NCBI RefSeq assembly: GCF_947507565.1
Contig: NC_089180.1
Location: 2,356,001-2,420,000 of the forward strand
DNA: 64,000 bases
Direction: 5' to 3'
Origin: Oscarella lobularis
Lineage: Eukaryota > Porifera > Homoscleromorpha > Homosclerophorida > Oscarellidae
The position numbers and the translations under genes were made by a program. Positions 29,277 through 40,096 of this stretch are shown here, in pieces. How positions within the stretch are numbered: the stretch's first letter is position 1; the number at the start of each line of letters is the position of its first letter. The notes under the pieces were generated by a model. It had not been told where the DNA came from, made no database searches, and saw nothing but the letters and a program-made list of their open reading frames with translations.

Positions 29277-30965
29277 TATCCCGCTTGAGCACGGAAGAAC
29301 CGCATGGCGCATCCAGTCTTTCAGTCAACTTTTTAATCAGTCAATCAATCTACTGCAGTACTACGTAACGCTAGCCAACATAATGAGAATCTGTATTAAT
29401 TTTAATGATGCCTTTTTTCGTCGAGCAGCTTTAGCTGCATTGCAAGTGTCAAGGCTCAACTTTTAAATTTTGTGCGCACCTTGAGTCCTGCGTCGAAGAC
29501 AAAAGATCGAATTACGTAGCCACAGCTATATACATTCCTCCTTTGTCTGTCCTTGTTATAGGCAAGTGTTTTATTGACAAAATTAATAAAATTATGCTAA
29601 ACTCAGCAAAAGATCTCAAATGAAACGGCGAGGAGCAGAAATTCGTAGTTAGAGACCAAGCCTCCTGTACGATCGAAAGCGGAGCAAAGCGACGACGAAT
29701 ACTGTACATGAGACATTTCAGTTTTTGAGAGGCTGCAGTTGGCTTGCAAGGTGCCCGGAGACGTTCACTTTTGATGGAAATGTTTGAAAGTTGTTTTTAT
29801 TCATGATTGGATGGCGACTCAACTTTCTACAGAGAAATCTTAATCTGGAGTCAAGATTCTCGTCCAGACGTCGTTTTTTGCTAGACGACATCGCTGAATA
29901 AACAAGGTGTTTAAACACCTTCTTGTTCTCTATTGCAACATCTAATATAGTAAAAATTTCAAATTATTGAAATAGCCTAATCTTTTATCAGCATAGCCAA
30001 ACACAGCCTTCGTATGATCCTTAGTCTTGGTATAAGAAAGAGCAAGAGAAGATAAAAGATCCTTTGCAGGCTCAAACCCTAGCTCAAACCAAATCTATGT
30101 TCGAACACTATGGGTCAGGGACAATACAATACATTTTCGCCTATATTCGCGATCGAATAGGCTCTCTTTGCAAGGATACAAGCGCTAAATATGTGCATGA
30201 GCAGTGGTGACTTGAGTGGAACCTTTCTCAATTTTGATGGCGTCCACCAATCGACAAGTGAAAACGCATTCACGCGCGAGAGTGGCTTGCGCGGCGCTGT
30301 TGATTTTTATTAAATATTAATCAATCAAATAAGAATTCGTTTCTTGTCTCAAATGGATTCGAGTCAATTATACAGATTACATGGAAGATTGCGCTGCTGC
30401 GTTTGATGTCATCGTATTGACGAATGCGAGCATCGCTCTCTGCGTTGCCGCTGATCCGTGTTCCTACGCCGTATCTCTACATGAATCCGTAAGAAATTGA
30501 AGTCGATGCTTTGGCAGTTACGGCACGGTCATGTGCGATTGTAATTGAACGGGATACGTTTATCCGTTTCTGAAAACGCTTTTATTCTATTATTTCAATT
30601 CAACCCACGACTGTTGCTCTTACTTTTAAATCGTCGTAAAATTTGCATTTCTGTATTTGTACAAATTAGTGTACTGAAATTCGTGTCGTCACAATAGCGC
30701 TTGTTTGTTCACTGAAAATCTTACCCTCGCATTTTTTAAAAGAATTCTATTTTTCACTAGCGCGCTCTACTATTTAAATAATTTCTTCATTTTTCTCGTC
30801 TTTTTTGACAAAACTGAAAGATAAACGGGTAGAATTTATGGCCTAACGAGAAAGACAATTGCAAGAGAAAGGAGAAAGTTGAAAATCCCGATTTACCGTC
30901 CACGCCAGATTAACTCCAACACTAAAAGCTTGAAAGAAAAACTATGGCAAACTAAGGGTACTAGC
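29277..30965. other. Unassigned region
   Basis: A minus-strand frame near 29718-29890 starts MSSSKKRRLDENLDSRLRFL. It looks like a possible basic N-terminus, but no continuation is identified. An 18-bp perfect palindrome, AAGGTGTTTAAACACCTT, lies at 29910-29927. Nothing else is recognised. Confidence 0.3.
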
Positions 30966-31172
30966 CAAACTCGGCAGCCCATTTCCCGATCCTCGCTTTC
31001 TCCTCCGGAGTGAAACACTCGTACGTACCACGCTTGCATTGCAGTTCCTTTTCCTTCTCTTCTGTCTCAAGGAGTTCTTTAACTCCTCGATTAGCTGCCA
31101 CGATACTGGAAGACGGCACGGACCTCAACAGGGACCATCAGGTGAAGGAAGACAAGATTTTGGCTGAAAATA
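30966..31172 (-). pseudogene. KRGxYE-family fragment, copy 1
   Basis: Read on the minus strand this is about 90% identical to 34270-34478 on the plus strand. It gives a PDGP...VPSSSIVAA-like stretch, then KELLETEEKEKELQCKRGTY and ECFTPEEKARIGKWAAEFG. I know this arrangement (PDGPL, PSSSIxAA, KRGxYExxxxEEKAxIGxxAAE) as the N-terminal part of a protein family widespread in sponges and cnidarians, probably linked to pogo-like transposons. Small indels break the upstream frame. Confidence 0.6.
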
Positions 31173-31903
31173 CGTGTAAAGAGACATACCGAGAACAGAG
31201 TCGACCGGCGCTGCAGCTGCTTCTCCGTGCAACGTGTTTACTATTAATATTAAATTAACACGTCCTAAAATTGTGCGGGAAAAGAATCGAAAAAAACCGC
31301 GAAATTCGCGAGCGAAAGTTTTCGCGCGCTATACTATAACATGTAGAAGGATTCATAACGTTTTCCGGCTACTCCTTGGGCAGAAAAGCTTAATGTCACC
31401 CCCAATCGTACCTTAAATGTCTATGGCATAGCGAGAAAGAGGAATACAATTGATAGGGCAATTAAGCACCATAATTACTTTTTAAAAGTGCTTTGCTCTC
31501 ATTACGAGAAAACGCGTCAAAGAAGTACACGGAAAGCGAAACGTTTCCTCACGACGAACTCGAAGGAATATTCGGCAATAATCAGACGCAAAACAAAGGC
31601 GTTGCCATGCCTCCCTATTTTGCTTCTCTCGTAGGTTGAATTTGCTGCTGCTTGAAAAGACCTACAGAAGCCGTTCTACTTTGTTAGAGCACTTTCTAGT
31701 GTTTGAAGGTTTCACAGCGATTATCTGCAACAGAAGAGGTGACGTTTCTGAAATAGTAACATGAAAAAGAGCGCCACAAAAGCCAATGCCAAACAAAAAC
31801 CGCAAAATATAATTTTCACCCTATTCAAATGCTCTTAACAATGCAGTTGGAAACCAGTTGCAAGATGGTGTCATGCGGAAACCGATAAAATCGTGATCGA
31901 AAC

Positions 31904-32116
31904 ATGAGCTTTTATTGCCTATTATCGTTACGTGCGATGTCGAAGCAAGAGATTCGGGACGTTAGTGAGAGACAAAGAAAAGATTGGCTTTCGGCGACAA
32001 TCGATTGGAAATCCCAGAGTCGTCTTACAGGTGTTTGCTCACGTTACTTCATTTTGGGGAAGCCAGCCGAGCTTGCGGACGTGAAGAATCCCAACTGGAT
32101 TCCAACTATGGGCTAA
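31904..32116 (+). pseudogene. THAP zinc-finger C-terminal half
   Basis: The frame reads ERQRKDWLSATIDWKSQSRL, TGVCSRYFILGKPAELADVK and NPNWIPTMG before a stop. THAP domains end with R-x-W-x-x-A, W, (V)CS-x-HF-x-x-GKP and NPDWVPTL. Here the zinc-binding His of CSxHF is replaced by Tyr (CSRYF), so the finger is likely broken. The N-terminal C-x2-4-C half is not visible. THAP domains are DNA-binding modules of P-type transposases and related proteins. Confidence 0.6.
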
Positions 32117-32199
32117 AAACGGAGAAATCTTGTAATAGCTTGCGTTACCTGCCTAAGTTGTAGGAGTGTAACGTGGGTGTTCTCGGACACCTATTCTGC

Positions 32200-33440
32200 C
32201 GTGGGTACGCGGACGACGTCAATTGCGCACACAACTAGAAGTCGTGACAGCGCTTCGGCGTTCCGGTTTGCTGTTCCTGCCTTGTAACATATTTCAAAAT
32301 CAAACTCCTGAAGTTTGGGTACCCAATGTGCCAGGCGTCATGATATTTTCGCTGATGACATCAGCCGTCATCAATTCGCGTGATCCGTGACCACAATAAA
32401 TAGTACTCCAAAAAAAGCACTACTTGCGGAATGTCTCACATCCGTAAGCGAGAGCTAACAGTTCCTTTTCCCTGGTGTCGTGTCGCTGCTTGCAATATTG
32501 CAACACGGGGCTTGCGTAGGAGACTAATCTTTCATGACACCGTCGTCGTAGGCTTGTGATAACGCCGCTGCCTAGTGCTATTGTTGTATGCGTCTGTTTG
32601 CAACAGAATTGGGGTGGACGATAGCTGGAATCTTTCGTCGTCTCTCAAAAGACGAGTGAGCGGTCGGGCCACGCGTGCATAGTCGGAAATGAATTTTTGG
32701 TAGTAAGACGAGAGTCGCAGCAACGAACGTACAACTGCCCGAATTATTGGTGTTTTTGGCGCTGCCACCGCCTCCACTTTCTTCGGATCAACAAGGACTT
32801 CGTGTTCAGTTACGACTTGCCTCAAATTCGACGTCTGACGACCAAAGAAGCATTTAGTGTCTTGAAATTTAGTCCGAATTGAATCAGCCGTCGTAGTACC
32901 TCGCCGAGTCGTTCCAGGTGAAGTTGGCTCGTCGTCTATGTAGACCAAGCACATTTGCTATTTCACGCCGGCCAGGACTAAATCGATAGCGCGTTGGGAG
33001 GTACTCGGGGTATTACACAGCCCGAACGGCATCAGACGAACTCAAACGAGCCCATCGAACAGCTAAACGCGGTTTTCTCTATGTCGCATGGACGTATGCA
33101 TGGCCTCTTGCCAATATGCCGCATGAAGATCGAGACTGTCGTCGATTCTGGACAGGGGGTACCTGTCCTTTTTGAGCGCGTTTAGGGCTAGGAAATTGAC
33201 GCAGAACCGCTGGCTTTGATTTGTTCCACTGTTTGATCCCCGATCTCGATTTCCTGTATCCACAGTACCGAAGTATCCACGGCACCGAAGTATCCAAACA
33301 GCACCGTAGTATCTGAGGGTATTTTTTACCCTATCGACGCGCCATAAACGCGAAACGTTTGGCGCCGTCCGTAATCGGATGACATATTCTTCTGGCATTG
33401 TTCCAATTCTTCGGAAAAGCGCAGGGAACTGTTCACTAAC
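32200..33440 (-). pseudogene. Ty3/gypsy Pol remnant (RT and RNase H)
   Basis: Order on the minus strand: an RT N-terminal piece, IGTMPEEYVIRLRTAP, then FCVNFLALNALKKDRYPLSR and IDDSLD (33440-33063). The RT catalytic block CLVYIDDEPT follows at 32954, then KCFFGRQTSNLRQVVTEHEV and SLLRLSSYYQKFISDYARVA. An RNase H piece comes last: TREKELLALAYGCETFR, LAHWVPKLQEFDFEICYKAG and ADALSRL-like NAEALSRL (32520-32200). Multiple frameshifts and stops separate them. YIDD in place of the common YMDD/YLDD is normal for gypsy. Confidence 0.85.
33263..33313. repeat. Three tandem 17-bp units inside the gypsy remnant
   Basis: CAGTACCGAAGTATCCA (33263) is repeated as CGGCACCGAAGTATCCA and then as AACAGCACCGTAGTATC. 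This is a local expansion within the RT coding region. Confidence 0.8.
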
Positions 33441-34267
33441 GCGAATCTGGTGTATAATCGCCTACTTCTTTTCCTTTTCCAGGAGGGCGGGTCTCTTCAA
33501 AATCTGAAGGGCTTCAATGGCAGGTCGTCTGAGAATGTGGTGTGGACGTACGACGTAAATACTCTGAATAACTTCATCCTCACGGACACTCATTTTTGCC
33601 GTGAACGCTCCCAACTTAGTCCATCGCTTTTCGTTATTGTACCTTCGGTCTTTCCGCCAAGCGACACGATAGCAATTGTGACGTATAACAGGGTTAGGCT
33701 ATTTCTTACACTAGCAAGTTACTTTTGCTGACAGCCGTCAATCGCAACGTCTTTCCTAATCTCTTAGATTGCGGAAGCATTTCTGTCGAATCACTCACAT
33801 GAACAAGCTGAAGAGTACCATATTTTTCCATTCACTTTCGAGCGATTAACTTCGAAACGCTCGATTTATCGATACATATGGAAAACTACGTGTAGCATTG
33901 GTAGCGTACGCGAGACTCCCAAAATGCCCCTCTTTCCATTTTCTTGTTTGTTAGCAAAATTAGAAGAGTGCGGCTGTATTCTGGCTACAACGATGTTCAG
34001 GACGGTCGAGTGGTAGATTTTGTACCGCGAAAGAAGAAACTTTGATGATCGCAACGCGATCGGCGTTTGGTTCCGCCGCGACAAAATTGACCACGGAGAC
34101 AGGGACGTCGCTTAAGTACTTGCGGCGTCTATTGACGACAGCCGAGCGACAATCAATGGGTATTTAATTTGTTAATAAACTTTTTGCGGCCTTTTTAAAT
34201 TTTGTCATTTGCAGAACACTCGTCGGATTGCCTTATTCGAACGACAAGGGTTAGTTCGGGAAGCTGG
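33441..34267. other. Unassigned region
   Basis: Flank of the gypsy remnant. No further Pol or Gag homology is readable. Confidence 0.3.
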
Positions 34268-34560
34268 AGATCCAAAAGCGTCTTGTCTTCCCTTACCTGA
34301 TGGGCCCCTGTTGAAGTCCGTGCCGTCTTCCAGTATCGTGGCAGCTGATCAAGAAGTTAAAAAACTTCTTGAGACGGAAGAGAAAGAATAGGGACTGCAA
34401 TGCAAGCGTGGTACGTACGAGTGTTGCACTCTGGAGGAGAAAGCGAGGATCGGGAAGCGGGCCGCCGAGTTTGGCGTGACGGCTTCAATCCGCTACTTTT
34501 CTCATGATAAAAGTGGCTTTTCCGTACGGGAGCAGTGGTACTTGTTGGAGGTGGGAGAGA
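34268..34560 (+). pseudogene. KRGxYE-family fragment, copy 2
   Basis: The plus strand reads LPLPDGPLLKSVPSSSIVAA, DQEVKKLLETEEKE, a TAG at 34389, then LQCKRGTYECCTLEEKARIG and KRAAEFGVTASIRYFS. In copy 1 (30966-31172) the codon at the TAG position is AAG, so the stop is a derived point change here. This copy extends further downstream (FSHDKSGFSVREQW) than copy 1. Function is unknown; the family precedes pogo-like DDE domains in other animals, which are absent here. Confidence 0.65.
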
Positions 34561-34652
34561 ATCAGTGTGAAAAAAGAGAGCGGGAGTTGAAGATAGAGCT
34601 GAAGGCAATGCTGGAGGGAGTGGAGAAGGGCACAAACAATTTTTCTTTTCAG

Positions 34653-34838
34653 TAGCCTGCCCCTTGTGGACCGTTCTGACAGTCAGCCTTTTTTTCCTTG
34701 GCATTCTTGCAATTCTGTACAGTAGAAGACAATTTAAACAAAAGCGACATTCATACGTATGGTGGGACAAGGCCAACTGTAGAGGACTAGTGCCTTCGAC
34801 GAATATCGGACATTCACCAAGTGAGAGGGACGAGTAGT
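34653..34838 (+). CDS. Last exon of a single-pass membrane protein
   Basis: A strong acceptor (TTTTTCTTTTCAG, ending 34652) opens an exon reading ACPLWTVLTVSLFFLGILAI, LYSRRQFKQKRHSYVWWDKA and a tail to TAG at 34838. The first about 21 residues are a clear transmembrane helix, followed by a basic stop-transfer cluster and a short cytoplasmic tail. AATAAA at 34876 may be its polyadenylation signal. Upstream exons are not identified; the inserted KRGxYE fragment lies just upstream. The receptor type is unknown. Confidence 0.55.
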
Positions 34839-34870
34839 AATGGCCTGTATATTACACAAAACGGCAGTTT

Positions 34871-35252
34871 TCAGCAATAAAATCGCGGTACGCATCTTTG
34901 GCGGGAAACTTCCAATTGAATGACCATCTAGAAAGGAAGACGTGATGTTAGGGACGCGTTGAAAAACAATCTCTATTATCTACATCACTTACCTTAAGCC
35001 GTTGAAAGCCGTCTGGCAACGGCGACGACGATTCCAAGGGAGAGAATGAATTGAACGATTCACACTCCTAAAAAATGTCAGAGAAAGCCTACTATTACTA
35101 AACGTATATTAGGACTTATCTGATCCAATAGAATAGAAAATGTTCCAGCGAATAGATAACAAAGGCCACGCTAGCGGTTACAACGCCATTGACGTAGCAG
35201 AGGGTCAGAGCTTACCTCAGAGGTTGAACCTCCTCTAATTTGAGTAGGAAGG
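34871..35252 (-). CDS. Three 3' exons of an unknown gene, convergent with the membrane-protein exon
   Basis: On the minus strand, exons 35252-35216, 35067-34993 and 34927-34871 all have good sites (TTTTCAG/GTAAGC, TTTTTTAG/GTAAGT, TTTCTAG). They join in phase: LPTQIRGGSTSE, then ECESFNSFSPLESSSPLPDG with FQRLK, then MVIQLEVSRQRCVPRFYC and a TGA. Consistent phase across two introns is strong evidence for a real gene. The Ser/Glu/Pro-rich sequence looks like a low-complexity cytoplasmic tail. Its stop lies 32 bases beyond the stop of the convergent plus-strand exon. Confidence 0.55.
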
Positions 35253-35453
35253 CTGAAAACGATGAGAAGAACGATCGAACAAAAGAAGAAAACGACAGCG
35301 AGACATGACTAGATCGAGATTAAAACCCGGAGGTTGCGTGGCCGTGGAAATCTTCCCACGGTGCAACACTTGGCATTAGAGCTCCATTTGTTTGAATTAG
35401 TATACATTAAACATTCGTATAAACGTTTGTTCATTGTGTTCTAAAATAGACTC

Positions 35454-35496
35454 TGTTCTAAAATAGTGCCATCTTAGAAGGCACTATAATAGAACA
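35454..35496. repeat. 17-bp imperfect hairpin
   Basis: TGTTCTAAAATAGTGCC (35454-35470) pairs with GGCACTATAATAGAACA (35480-35496), 15 of 17 positions, around a 9-base loop. More GTTCTAAAATAG copies occur just upstream, which suggests a decayed MITE end. Confidence 0.75.
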
Positions 35497-35499
35497 AGA

Positions 35500-36230
35500 C
35501 TATATTAGAACCGACTCTCCTGCATGCATGAGTGCATGCAGGCCATGCACGGTAGTTAGGCGGTGACTGGCATTAGTTCTTCATCTGCTTCTGCACTGAA
35601 CACATATACTAGTCATTGTGTCTCCACGCAGCGGTCAATTAATCATAGTAAATTCCCGTTTGGATTCTGAAGACGGCGTTGCTTCCGGAGTGCACTTCCG
35701 TGTTATTCCGACTCACAAGAACTGTTATCTGTCCATGTAAAACACTTCTGTTAGAGACGTTATTACTCAGGCACCTGACTTCACTCACCTATACCTATAT
35801 AAGTTTATTATCCGCGTTTCAATAATTATCATTAATCACGCACACGTAAAAACTACGGTTGAAATTTTTGTGAAGGTAATTGTGACGTTGTATCGTTTCT
35901 TCTGTTGCCAGTGATAGCAAACCCGCTAAAACAACGAAACGTTCATCAGGGTTCTGCCTAGCCTGTGACCCGACCTTCTCTCTAGATTCCGTATAACAGG
36001 CTCGGAAGAAGGTCTGGTACGGCCCGCCTCTTTTAGGCCCGCCCTAGGAACAGAGCGAAGCAGGAAGTCGACGCTTTTTGAAGGCTTCCTACACATGTAG
36101 ATTAGTAATGTATCGATTCACAACTTTCGAATACATGGTTTTGCTTCTTTTATGTCTGATGCGCGTAGAGAGGTCCCACTCGAATTAGCTTTATTATCCG
36201 GGTACGTTTTTTGGCGGCCAGCTTTGAAAA
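35500..36230. other. Spacer upstream of the RecQ-like exon
   Basis: Contains a TGCATGCATGAGTGCATGCA near-palindrome (about 35522) and GAAGGTCTGGTACGG (about 36008), which resembles the GGGTCTGG MITE ends seen elsewhere. No gene is visible before 36231. Confidence 0.35.
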
Positions 36231-36735
36231 ATGACCACAGCGAAGCTCGCTGACGATGATTTAGTTCGATCTCTACACAATGCTCTTAAACAGCGGCTAC
36301 ATTTGCCGTGCTTTCGCCCAGGACAGCTAGAAGCAGCATTGGCTGTTTTTAAAGGAGACGACGTCGTCGTCAAAATGCGTACTGGTGCTGGGAAATCTAA
36401 TTGTTACGTCGTACCCTTCATTTGTCTGAGAGGGCTGACCATCGTTATTACCCCTCTGATAGCACTACTAACGGAACAGGTAAGTTTTTCATTCTTTTTT
36501 AATCCCAAGGCGATTCCCCAATAGTTATCTGACTTTGTTCTTCGGTGTAAGAACGGTTTGGAGGCGACTGCGGCGCCCGATTTGTGCCCAAACCAAGCGG
36601 CGACGCCCGTCATCTTCATTTATAAAGACGAAGTACGGAGGCAGATCTACGCTTCCGTGGAAACATTTTTGATCAAAAAGCACGACCTACTTATTCAACT
36701 CTCTTCCCGATTCGATCAAGGCGCATGAACGACAG
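36231..36735 (+). pseudogene. RecQ-like DNA helicase, first two exons
   Basis: Exon 1 (36231-36480) starts MTTAKLADDDLV and carries CFRPGQLEAALAVFKGDD (Q-motif-like), MRTGAGKSNCYVVPF (Walker A, motif I) and ITPLIALLTEQ (motif Ia). It ends at a GTAAGT donor at a codon boundary. Exon 2 begins after CCAATAG at 36523 and stays open in phase as LSDFVLRCKNGLEATAAPDL and beyond, until gypsy sequence at about 36690. RecQ-type helicases unwind DNA 3'-5'; sponge and cnidarian genomes carry many short relatives. Motifs II-VI are missing here, so the gene is truncated by the retroelement fragment. Confidence 0.7.
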
Positions 36736-36950
36736 CAATGTGCCGACAAAGGAGCGACGAAAGGCGGCCTGCAGTTGATAGAGGGAGATCGAGTTTGGCT
36801 GTACACCCCTCGCGTAGAGGCGGTTAGAAAGAAGAAGCTGTCGCGATTGTGGATGGGTCCTTATCAAGTCGAAGGCGGGCACGAGTCATGAAGTCAAGTC
36901 GTCAACGACGAGCGTCGATTCAAACCGGCAAGAAATGAATACAGTACATT
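36690..36950 (+). pseudogene. Ty3/gypsy integrase C-terminal fragment
   Basis: The plus strand reads AHERQQCADKGATKGGLQLI, EGDRVWLYTPRVEAVRKKKL and SRLWMGPYQVE. The GDRVWLYTP...KKLSRLWxGPY pattern is the GPY/F region at the C-terminus of gypsy integrases, which influences target choice. The catalytic core is absent. It follows the RecQ exon directly. Confidence 0.8.
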
Positions 36951-37174
36951 GTTAAAAATCTGACATTGGAGGCAGAATGTCAAGGCAAATGATGAGTATT
37001 GATTGAGATGTCCGGCAGCCGATACATACTTTGTCTCATGTGCACAGATTACATAGTTGACTCATGCAGTGCCAATTAGTAAGTTCGATACTTTGGGTAG
37101 GTGCTAGGTCGATTTTCTATCTCTGCGTTTTGTCACCGACTACCAGAAGTACGTTCCTCTTTACCTATTTGCAG

Positions 37175-37580
37175 GATGCTACAGTGGAGTGTTTGAGCCA
37201 AATTCAGCAAAACCGTGATGATAATGATCGTCTACTGAGCGCTATATTTATACGCGAGATTGGACGGGATGTTAATTTAGGAAATTTCTATTACAACCAA
37301 AGAGTCCGACAAAAATCGCCAGACGTTGTGAGACATTTCAGACAATTCAGAGCCTCGAATTCGCCAACCAAGTGAGCAATGACACTTATTCAGTTAATGC
37401 ATGAACAATGCATGTAAATTAGTCAGACGAATGCAATGTTGCAGCAGTTTTCTGGCAGAATTTGGCCAACGTGAAATGATTATGTTTGCCTGGTGATTTA
37501 GTTTTATTACTTTTGACAGACTGAATAACGTTCATAAACGACATTATAAAAACCTAAGAAAGACTTTGCACCAACTTCAG
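37175..37580 (+). CDS. Two spliced exons of an unknown gene
   Basis: Exon 37175-37371 (TATTTGCAG...GTGAGC) reads ATVECLSQIQQNRDDNDRLL, SAIFIREIGRDVNLGNFYYN and RQKSPDVVRHFRQFRASNSP. Exon 37520-37580 (TTTTGACAG...GTCAGC) reads LNNVHKRHYKNLRKTLHQLQ. They join in phase through a split AA|A codon. Helical, charged, no known family. Upstream and downstream exons are not identified; a MITE-like GGGTCTG end occurs near 37799. Confidence 0.5.
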
Positions 37581-38223
37581 GTCAGCCACTGTCTGCGTTG
37601 CAAGCAATTCCATCCATAACTTCATTGCTTACTTGCTACATCCATTGCGCGAGTAAGAGAGACTCAGAGTGCGTCACGGATTATGCGTCACGCAACGTCA
37701 GTACCGATGCTATTTATTTTAGTTCCTGTCCCTAGAGGCAGGATATTAGGGCGGTACCAGCCCAGATCCTTTTTCGCTTAAGAGGAGCATCCGGAATAGC
37801 GAGAAAGGGTCTGAGACGAGGCTATTTGTTGATCAAGGCACGAAGGAATTCTGAAGATTAATTTTTAGCCTGGAAATCAATCTCAGGAGCTTCCTAACTA
37901 GTCATGTGCGTTCATATGGTAAATGCCGAAGACACAATCTGAAAAGAACAAAAGATGAGACGTTGACGCTGAGAAAGCAGCGCTGTCGTGTTAGCGTGAG
38001 AGCAAGCGTGAGAAGTAAGTACGAAGAAAATGCGTCTAAGGTCATACATACCGCTGTAACAGCAAAACGAAATGTTTACCTAAACTTATCTTTCGGAATA
38101 GACACCAGAAGCAATACGTAAAGTAGAGGCCGGTAAAGGGGGCCACCCCTTAATGAAGGACACATGCTTTTAGTAAGTTTCGCACGCAGCAAACGCTAAC
38201 TTTGGGTCCGATAGGTCACTTAC
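37581..38223. other. Spacer with a MITE-like end
   Basis: GCGAGAAAGGGTCTG at about 37799-37813 is the reverse complement of CCAGACCCTTTCTCGC at 57069-57084 apart from the last base. The plus-strand frame 37906-38121 has no motif. Confidence 0.4.
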
Positions 38224-38412
38224 GCAGAGCTTCGGCGTCCTTGCTTTGCAGCCGTGTTGTTGCCATGTCGATATCAACCGATTCACCGACGTCAGGACCT
38301 CCAAGGAGATTTCGGAATTTCCGGGCGTTGGCAACTTGGAGCAGATAAGAACCGATCACTTGCGCTGCTTCGATGAAGTGCTTTAGCTCTTTAGTAGACA
38401 CCTTCACGGCAT
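38224..38412 (-). CDS. Internal exon of an unknown gene
   Basis: On the minus strand the segment is bounded by GTTATTAG (acceptor) and GTAAGTGACC (donor) and is open for 62 codons: VKVSTKELKHFIEAAQVIGS, YLLQVANARKFRNLLGGPDV and so on to SKDAEAL. It is mostly helical. Upstream on the minus strand a frame starts MAKEATARKPRLPDLLHAVH at about 38512, which could be the first exon. No family is recognised. Confidence 0.4.
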
Positions 38413-38868
38413 CTAATAACTTTTAGTAGTCATTTTAAGGACGTTTCTGCACGTGAACTGCGTGTAGTAGATCGGGTAGGCGCGGTTTCCGGGCAGTTGC
38501 CTCTTTAGCCATTTAACCAGTTCAAACGGCCGTTAGAGAGCTTTTATAGGCACTCGTTATAGCCATGAGAGCAGAACCATAAGAAGATTGCTTGAAATCC
38601 GCCGTCGAAAGCGAGTAAAGTTGTCGCGGAACTGGATTCGCGTGGAACGTGGCGAAAAGTTCCGTCAACAATCATTGATCCGGCCGCTACGCTACTTATC
38701 AAGTCAGACGACCGCCGATTTTTTTCTACGACAAGGAAAAAATAATTTTTTGCTGTTTGCATATGCTTGCAGACAGTGGCTTTGGACCGTCTCAGAGTTT
38801 TGCAAGCAAGGCAATTATTGAATTAATTAATTAGTGGCTGCGAACTAACTAAGCGTTTTGTTGCAGGT

Positions 38869-39477
38869 GATTGGAAAATACTTGCTTAAAAAAGGAACGA
38901 AGTATTCTTCGAAAGACGGACTTCCCGGGAAGCATTGGCGGGCGGGCTTTCGAAAGCGATGGCCGGAACTATACTACCAGAAGCCAGAGCATCTTGGGAA
39001 AAACAGAGACGCGTTTTTCGTGAAAATTGCCCAGGTTCTCGAAGAAAGCAGCTTGCAACCAGATTTACCTTGTCACCTATGGAACTGCGATGATGTGGCC
39101 ATAGCTGTTGCGGTTACAGCCAAACGAGTTTTTGCAAGAAGAGGAGCACGTTTAGTGTATAACGTGCAAGGCTCGTCCGACCGCAAAATGCATACTGTGT
39201 TGTCATGTGAATCCGCAGCAGGTGTCTATATAATTGAAAAGAATTATTTAATTTATTGTAGACTCACCGTTGCCTCGTGCTTTAGGTACACTGCTCCCTC
39301 CTTTGCTTCTTTATCGAGGCGTCAAATTTCGTACTTGGTGGATGGAGAATTCGCCTGTTCGAGTTTCTATGTCAACAAGAGGTTGGATGAAAAAGCAATA
39401 TTTCAAGGAATAATTCTTCAGCATGTTCCTTCCGCACGTTGCTGATCTTCTTGACGCAGCGCCAAAAATTCCATAGA
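38869..39477 (+). pseudogene. pogo-like transposase fragment
   Basis: After a TTGTTGCAG acceptor the plus strand reads GLPGKHWRAGFRKRWPELYY, PEHLGKNRDAFF, then LPCHLWNCDDVAIAVAVTAK, RVFARRGARLVYNVQG and KMHTVLSCESAAG. A GTGTCT donor is followed by an acceptor at about 39285 and LPPLLLYRGVKFRTWW. This covers the CENP-B HTH end, the first catalytic block (WNCDETGF in relatives; here WNCDDVAI) and the LPPxxLYKG block. A stop precedes FFSMFLPHVADLLD near 39430. Second and third Asp blocks are absent. Confidence 0.7.
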
Positions 39478-40096
39478 AAGCCTTTAAAATTTGCTCCGCT
39501 TCTTCAGACGATACATTTTGATGCCAACCGTAGCTGCAGCGGCACGTTATAGCTCTCATTGTCGCTTTCTGGACGATTTTTCCTTTATAATCGACGTATT
39601 TTCTATCGAAAACTTTCAGCTTCTTGTTTTTGTTTTTAGTTCACTCGTCAGGCTGCCGCAAACGCTTTCTTCCCTTTCTCTGGCTTACTTTCGTGACGTC
39701 TATTGCAAGTAAAAGTGTGAAGGCAACTGCATTAGTTAGGCGTCACGTGGTCTTTCAGAATAAAACCTGCTATATTTCTCTTAATTTTTCAGGGATATGC
39801 GCAAAATTTTACCACAATGACATGAACTTTCAACGCCTAAACGTTACTGTCCGGCAGTCAACTTCATTTTGTACAATTTGGCGCTTAGGCCCTTTTTGCA
39901 CTCAGCCCTTTATTTAAGTTATATACACTATTTACACCATGTACAGTCACAAATAACAGCAGCAAGATAGCAAAAAGCCTTAAGGAGTGTAGAAGAAATT
40001 CAAACGTCTTTGTCAACTGCCGGGCAGCTCGCAGTTGTGCGCATTAGTTCTGCTAGGCAGAGGTAGTGTACCAACACCTTTGCTAGTATCATTTTT
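39478..40096. other. Unassigned region left of the hAT element
   Basis: No gene or repeat recognised. ATTTTT at 40091-40096 is the left target duplication of the hAT element. Confidence 0.4.

Noticed and set aside
29188-29466. 92-codon frame with a repeated KHDVSLY motif
   Set aside because: The repeat is the translated 30-bp tandem duplication; no other support.
5449-32116. P-like C-terminus and THAP half-domain as one gene
   Set aside because: They lie on opposite strands 26 kb apart with many unrelated elements between.
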